Shown here one piece after another: positions 6,463 through 7,638 of a DNA stretch of 7,638 nt. The notes beneath the pieces are model-generated. The model was not told the origin of the DNA. It did not search any database and was given only the letters and a program-made list of their open reading frames with translations. This DNA comes from JAVVEG01 sp041689205 (GTDB lineage Bacteria > Pseudomonadota > Gammaproteobacteria > Pseudomonadales > Pseudohongiellaceae), in contig JBDNGQ010000250.1 in NCBI GenBank assembly GCA_041689205.1, forward strand, positions 1 through 7,638. The letters run 5' to 3'. The position numbers and the translations under genes are program-made. Numbering within the stretch: the first letter of the stretch is position 1; every line of letters starts with the position of its first letter.

Positions 6463-6496
6463 TTTGATCGACCCCTTTGATCGACCCCTTTGATCT
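6458..6496. repeat. 13-base tandem repeat, three units, each with a GATC site
   Basis: The units are ACTCCTTTGATCG (6458-6470), ACCCCTTTGATCG (6471-6483) and ACCCCTTTGATCT (6484-6496). Units one and two differ at one base, as do units two and three. Each has a GATC, so three GATC sites are spaced exactly 13 bases apart (6466, 6479, 6492). The array ends 16 bases from the stop codon of the metallo-hydrolase gene. Read on the minus strand, its unit resembles the array upstream of that gene: GATCAA-A-GGGGT against GTACAATTGGGGT. Confidence 0.9.
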
Positions 6497-6512
6497 TTTT
6501 GCCTATCCGCTG

Positions 6513-7403
6513 CTACTCTTGATAGGCTCGCAGCAACCAGTCATTGGTATTTTGATTCACCGGCGCGTAGCCGTCGGCTGGTGTGGAGGCGAGCATCTGC
6601 TCTGGCGTGAGACCTTGCGCTCTTGCCTGCAGCAGTTTGCCCCGGATGACTACCAACATATTGCGATAGGTTATTAGATCATCTCGGGTAGAAAGCTGAC
6701 CATGCCCGGGAATGATAATGGTATCGTTATTAATCAGCGCGGCGATTTTTGACAGCGCTGCAATCATGCCTTCCGTGCTGCCGCCATTGTTCTGATCGAT
6801 AAACGGCAGGCCATAGCGCACAAACATGTCACCGGTGTGAATAACATTTGCTTCGCGAAAGTAAACCTGAGCGTCGCCGTCGGTGTGACCGTCACCGGTG
6901 TTGACGAGCTCAACGGTATTGCCATTGAAATAGAAACGCATGGCGTCGAAGAAAGTAATCTTGGGCAGGCCGACGTCATCATAAGCCTCCTGCACACGTC
7001 CACTTCCCGCTAACACTTGTGTAGCTTCCATGCGTCGTCGGCTGTTGTCCTGCGCGACGATATAGGCACCCGCGCGGCCAAAGTTTTCGTTGCCACCGGT
7101 GTGGTCGAAATGGAAGTGGGAATTAACCACGAAGGCCACCGGTTTATCGGTGAGCACAGCAATGGCTGCCGCTATCTTGTCCGTTAACGGCGCGAACTGG
7201 TCATCTACAATAAAGGTACCGTCTTCACCGATGGACACACCGATATTTCCCCCACTGCCCTGCAACATATAAATACCGTCTCGCACCGGGATGGTGGTGA
7301 TTTGAATAGCGTCGAAGTCCTGGGCGATAGCCGATAACGGGAGGAACAGCGCGGCCAGCATGGCCAGGTGGATTCGTTTCGTGCTGGTTTTTGTTGGCAT
7401 CAT
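6513..7403 (-). CDS. Exported metallo-beta-lactamase-fold hydrolase
   Basis: The protein has 296 residues from the ATG at 7403. I chose this start because AGGAG lies 9 bases upstream and it gives a signal peptide: basic TKTSTKR, then hydrophobic IHLAMLAALFLPLSAIA, with likely cleavage before QDFD. The protein is likely periplasmic. The metal ligands of the fold are complete: HFHFDH with His96, His98, Asp100 and His101; His173 in GDGHTDGD; Asp192 in HTGDMF; and His234 in IPGHGQ. A two-zinc hydrolase is therefore expected. GGNIGVSIGEDGTFIVDDQF is the usual N-terminal sandwich strand region. The superfamily includes glyoxalase II, lactonases and beta-lactamases. The layout here is that of generic exported MBL hydrolases, so neither antibiotic hydrolysis nor lactone hydrolysis should be assumed. 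The gene is flanked by two related 13-base repeat arrays. The fold and export are confident; the substrate is unknown. Confidence 0.9.
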   Translation of the reverse strand: MMPTKTSTKRIHLAMLAALFLPLSAIAQDFDAIQITTIPVRDGIYMLQGSGGNIGVSIGEDGTFIVDDQFAPLTDKIAAAIAVLTDKPVAFVVNSHFHFDHTGGNENFGRAGAYIVAQDNSRRRMEATQVLAGSGRVQEAYDDVGLPKITFFDAMRFYFNGNTVELVNTGDGHTDGDAQVYFREANVIHTGDMFVRYGLPFIDQNNGGSTEGMIAALSKIAALINNDTIIIPGHGQLSTRDDLITYRNMLVVIRGKLLQARAQGLTPEQMLASTPADGYAPVNQNTNDWLLRAYQE

Positions 7404-7412
7404 GAGTAAAGT

Positions 7413-7417
7413 CTCCT
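7413..7417 (-). promoter_or_regulatory. Ribosome binding site that fixes the metallo-hydrolase start
   Basis: AGGAG on the minus strand lies 9 bases before the ATG at 7403 and 12 before a second ATG at 7400. It supports the shorter protein with the signal peptide over the open frame that continues upstream to a GTG at 7574. The site directly abuts the 13-base repeat array, whose first unit begins at 7419. Confidence 0.75.
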
Positions 7418-7418
7418 G

Positions 7419-7471
7419 GTACAATTGAGATGTACCATTGGGGTGTACAAGTGGGGTTGTACAATTGGGGT
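7419..7471. repeat. 13-14-base tandem repeat, four units, in the metallo-hydrolase leader
   Basis: The units on the plus strand are GTACAATTGAGAT (7419-7431), GTACCATTGGGGT (7432-7444), GTACAAGTGGGGTT (7445-7458) and GTACAATTGGGGT (7459-7471). Each starts with the palindrome GTAC and all but the first end in GGGGT. The array fills the space between the ribosome binding site and the dispersed repeat, so it probably lies in the 5' leader or at the promoter. The last unit runs into TCAGAGTAAAAT. Confidence 0.88.
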
Positions 7472-7492
7472 CAGAGTAAAATACGATACTGA
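7459..7492 (-). repeat. Dispersed leader repeat, copy B
   Basis: Read on the minus strand, this 34-base segment begins TCAGTATCG, continues TATTTTACT and then CTGACCCCAATT, and ends GTAC. It shares its order of blocks with the copy at 4091-4124, including an exact 12-base match (7463-7474 against 4111-4122). It ends 55 bases before the metallo-hydrolase ATG. The word GGGGTCAGAGTAAAA on the plus strand is one I recall as recurring in intergenic regions of some gammaproteobacteria; this was not searched. I found no convincing sigma70 promoter around it. Confidence 0.55.
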
Positions 7493-7536
7493 CAAGATAA
7501 CTATTTACCTCCGTAAAATCCACCAACTCAAGGCGT

Positions 7537-7638
7537 CTATATCGCCATCGCCTTTGCCCAAGACGTAAAGGCACGCTGTCTGAAATCTCGATAGTTCTTG
7601 GCGGAAGGATGGTGACGCTCCAAATTGAACAAACTTGA
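7537..7638 (-). CDS. Possible C-terminal end of an unrecognised protein (5' partial)
   Basis: Reading leftward from the window edge, one frame stays open for 33 codons to a TAG at 7537-7539. It encodes a polar, protein-like tail with HHPSAKNYRDFRQRAF followed by TSWAKAMAI. I do not recognise the family. A second frame over the same bases, the one continuous with the metallo-hydrolase, is also open, so coding is not proven. If real, this gene would end about 134 bases upstream of the metallo-hydrolase start and be co-directional with it. The repeat and array between them might then lie in an intergenic region of one transcript. Confidence 0.3.
   Translation of the reverse strand, partial: SSLFNLERHHPSAKNYRDFRQRAFTSWAKAMAI

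Noticed and set aside
6477..6677. Plus-strand open frame starting in the 13-base array
   Set aside because: It is antisense to the conserved C-terminus of the metallo-hydrolase, and its start falls within the tandem repeat.
7419..7471. CRISPR array
   Set aside because: The units are only 13-14 bases and directly adjacent, with no spacers and no cas genes nearby.
7404..7574. N-terminal extension of the metallo-hydrolase starting at a GTG
   Set aside because: It reads through the tandem array and dispersed repeat. AGGAG at 7413-7417 and the signal peptide place the start at 7403.

Overview
This 7.6 kb window looks like chromosomal DNA of a gammaproteobacterium with mid-range GC content (judged by eye). 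The RsuA-type pseudouridine synthase, the COG1033-type RND/MMPL exporter and the DUF1993 protein fit that group. I see no phage, plasmid or CRISPR machinery and no tRNA or rRNA. The lineage below class level is an inference; a marine or environmental species is plausible.

Layout. Bases 1-3306 form a rightward block. It holds the 3' end of a LysR-family regulator, a 789-residue RND/MMPL exporter whose ATG overlaps the regulator's stop codon (ATGA), and an RsuA-family rRNA pseudouridine synthase 16 bases further on. A convergent spacer (3307-3430) carries a long GC-rich REP-like hairpin. A DUF1993 gene reads leftward (3431-3934). A divergent spacer (3935-4163) holds a candidate promoter and a copy of a short dispersed repeat. 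Then comes a rightward gene for an exported amidohydrolase of the N-acyl-D-amino-acid deacylase type (4164-5771). It converges on a leftward GNAT acetyltransferase gene (5811-6272). Last is a leftward gene for an exported metallo-beta-lactamase-fold hydrolase (6513-7403), with a possible partial gene at the right edge. No gene-free stretch exceeds 300 bases; the longest are 6273-6512 and 7404-7536 (the latter extends to the window end if the partial gene is not real).

The most unusual structure is a family of short repeats around the two exported hydrolase genes. A roughly 34-base element containing CTGACCCCAATT lies 39-55 bases upstream of both start codons, in the same orientation relative to each gene. 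The copy upstream of the metallo-beta-lactamase-fold gene runs into an array of four 13-14-base units (GTACAATTGGGGT type). A related array of three 13-base units (ACCCCTTTGATCG type) lies just beyond the stop codon of the same gene, in inverted orientation. That gene is therefore bracketed by inverted, mutually similar arrays, which suggests a repeat-bounded cassette or a shared leader/regulatory element. This is the part of the window I would examine first.

Functionally, the first block probably couples a regulator to an inner-membrane exporter of unknown substrate. The two exported hydrolases would act in the periplasm on amide or ester-like substrates. Nothing in the sequence ties the genes into one pathway.
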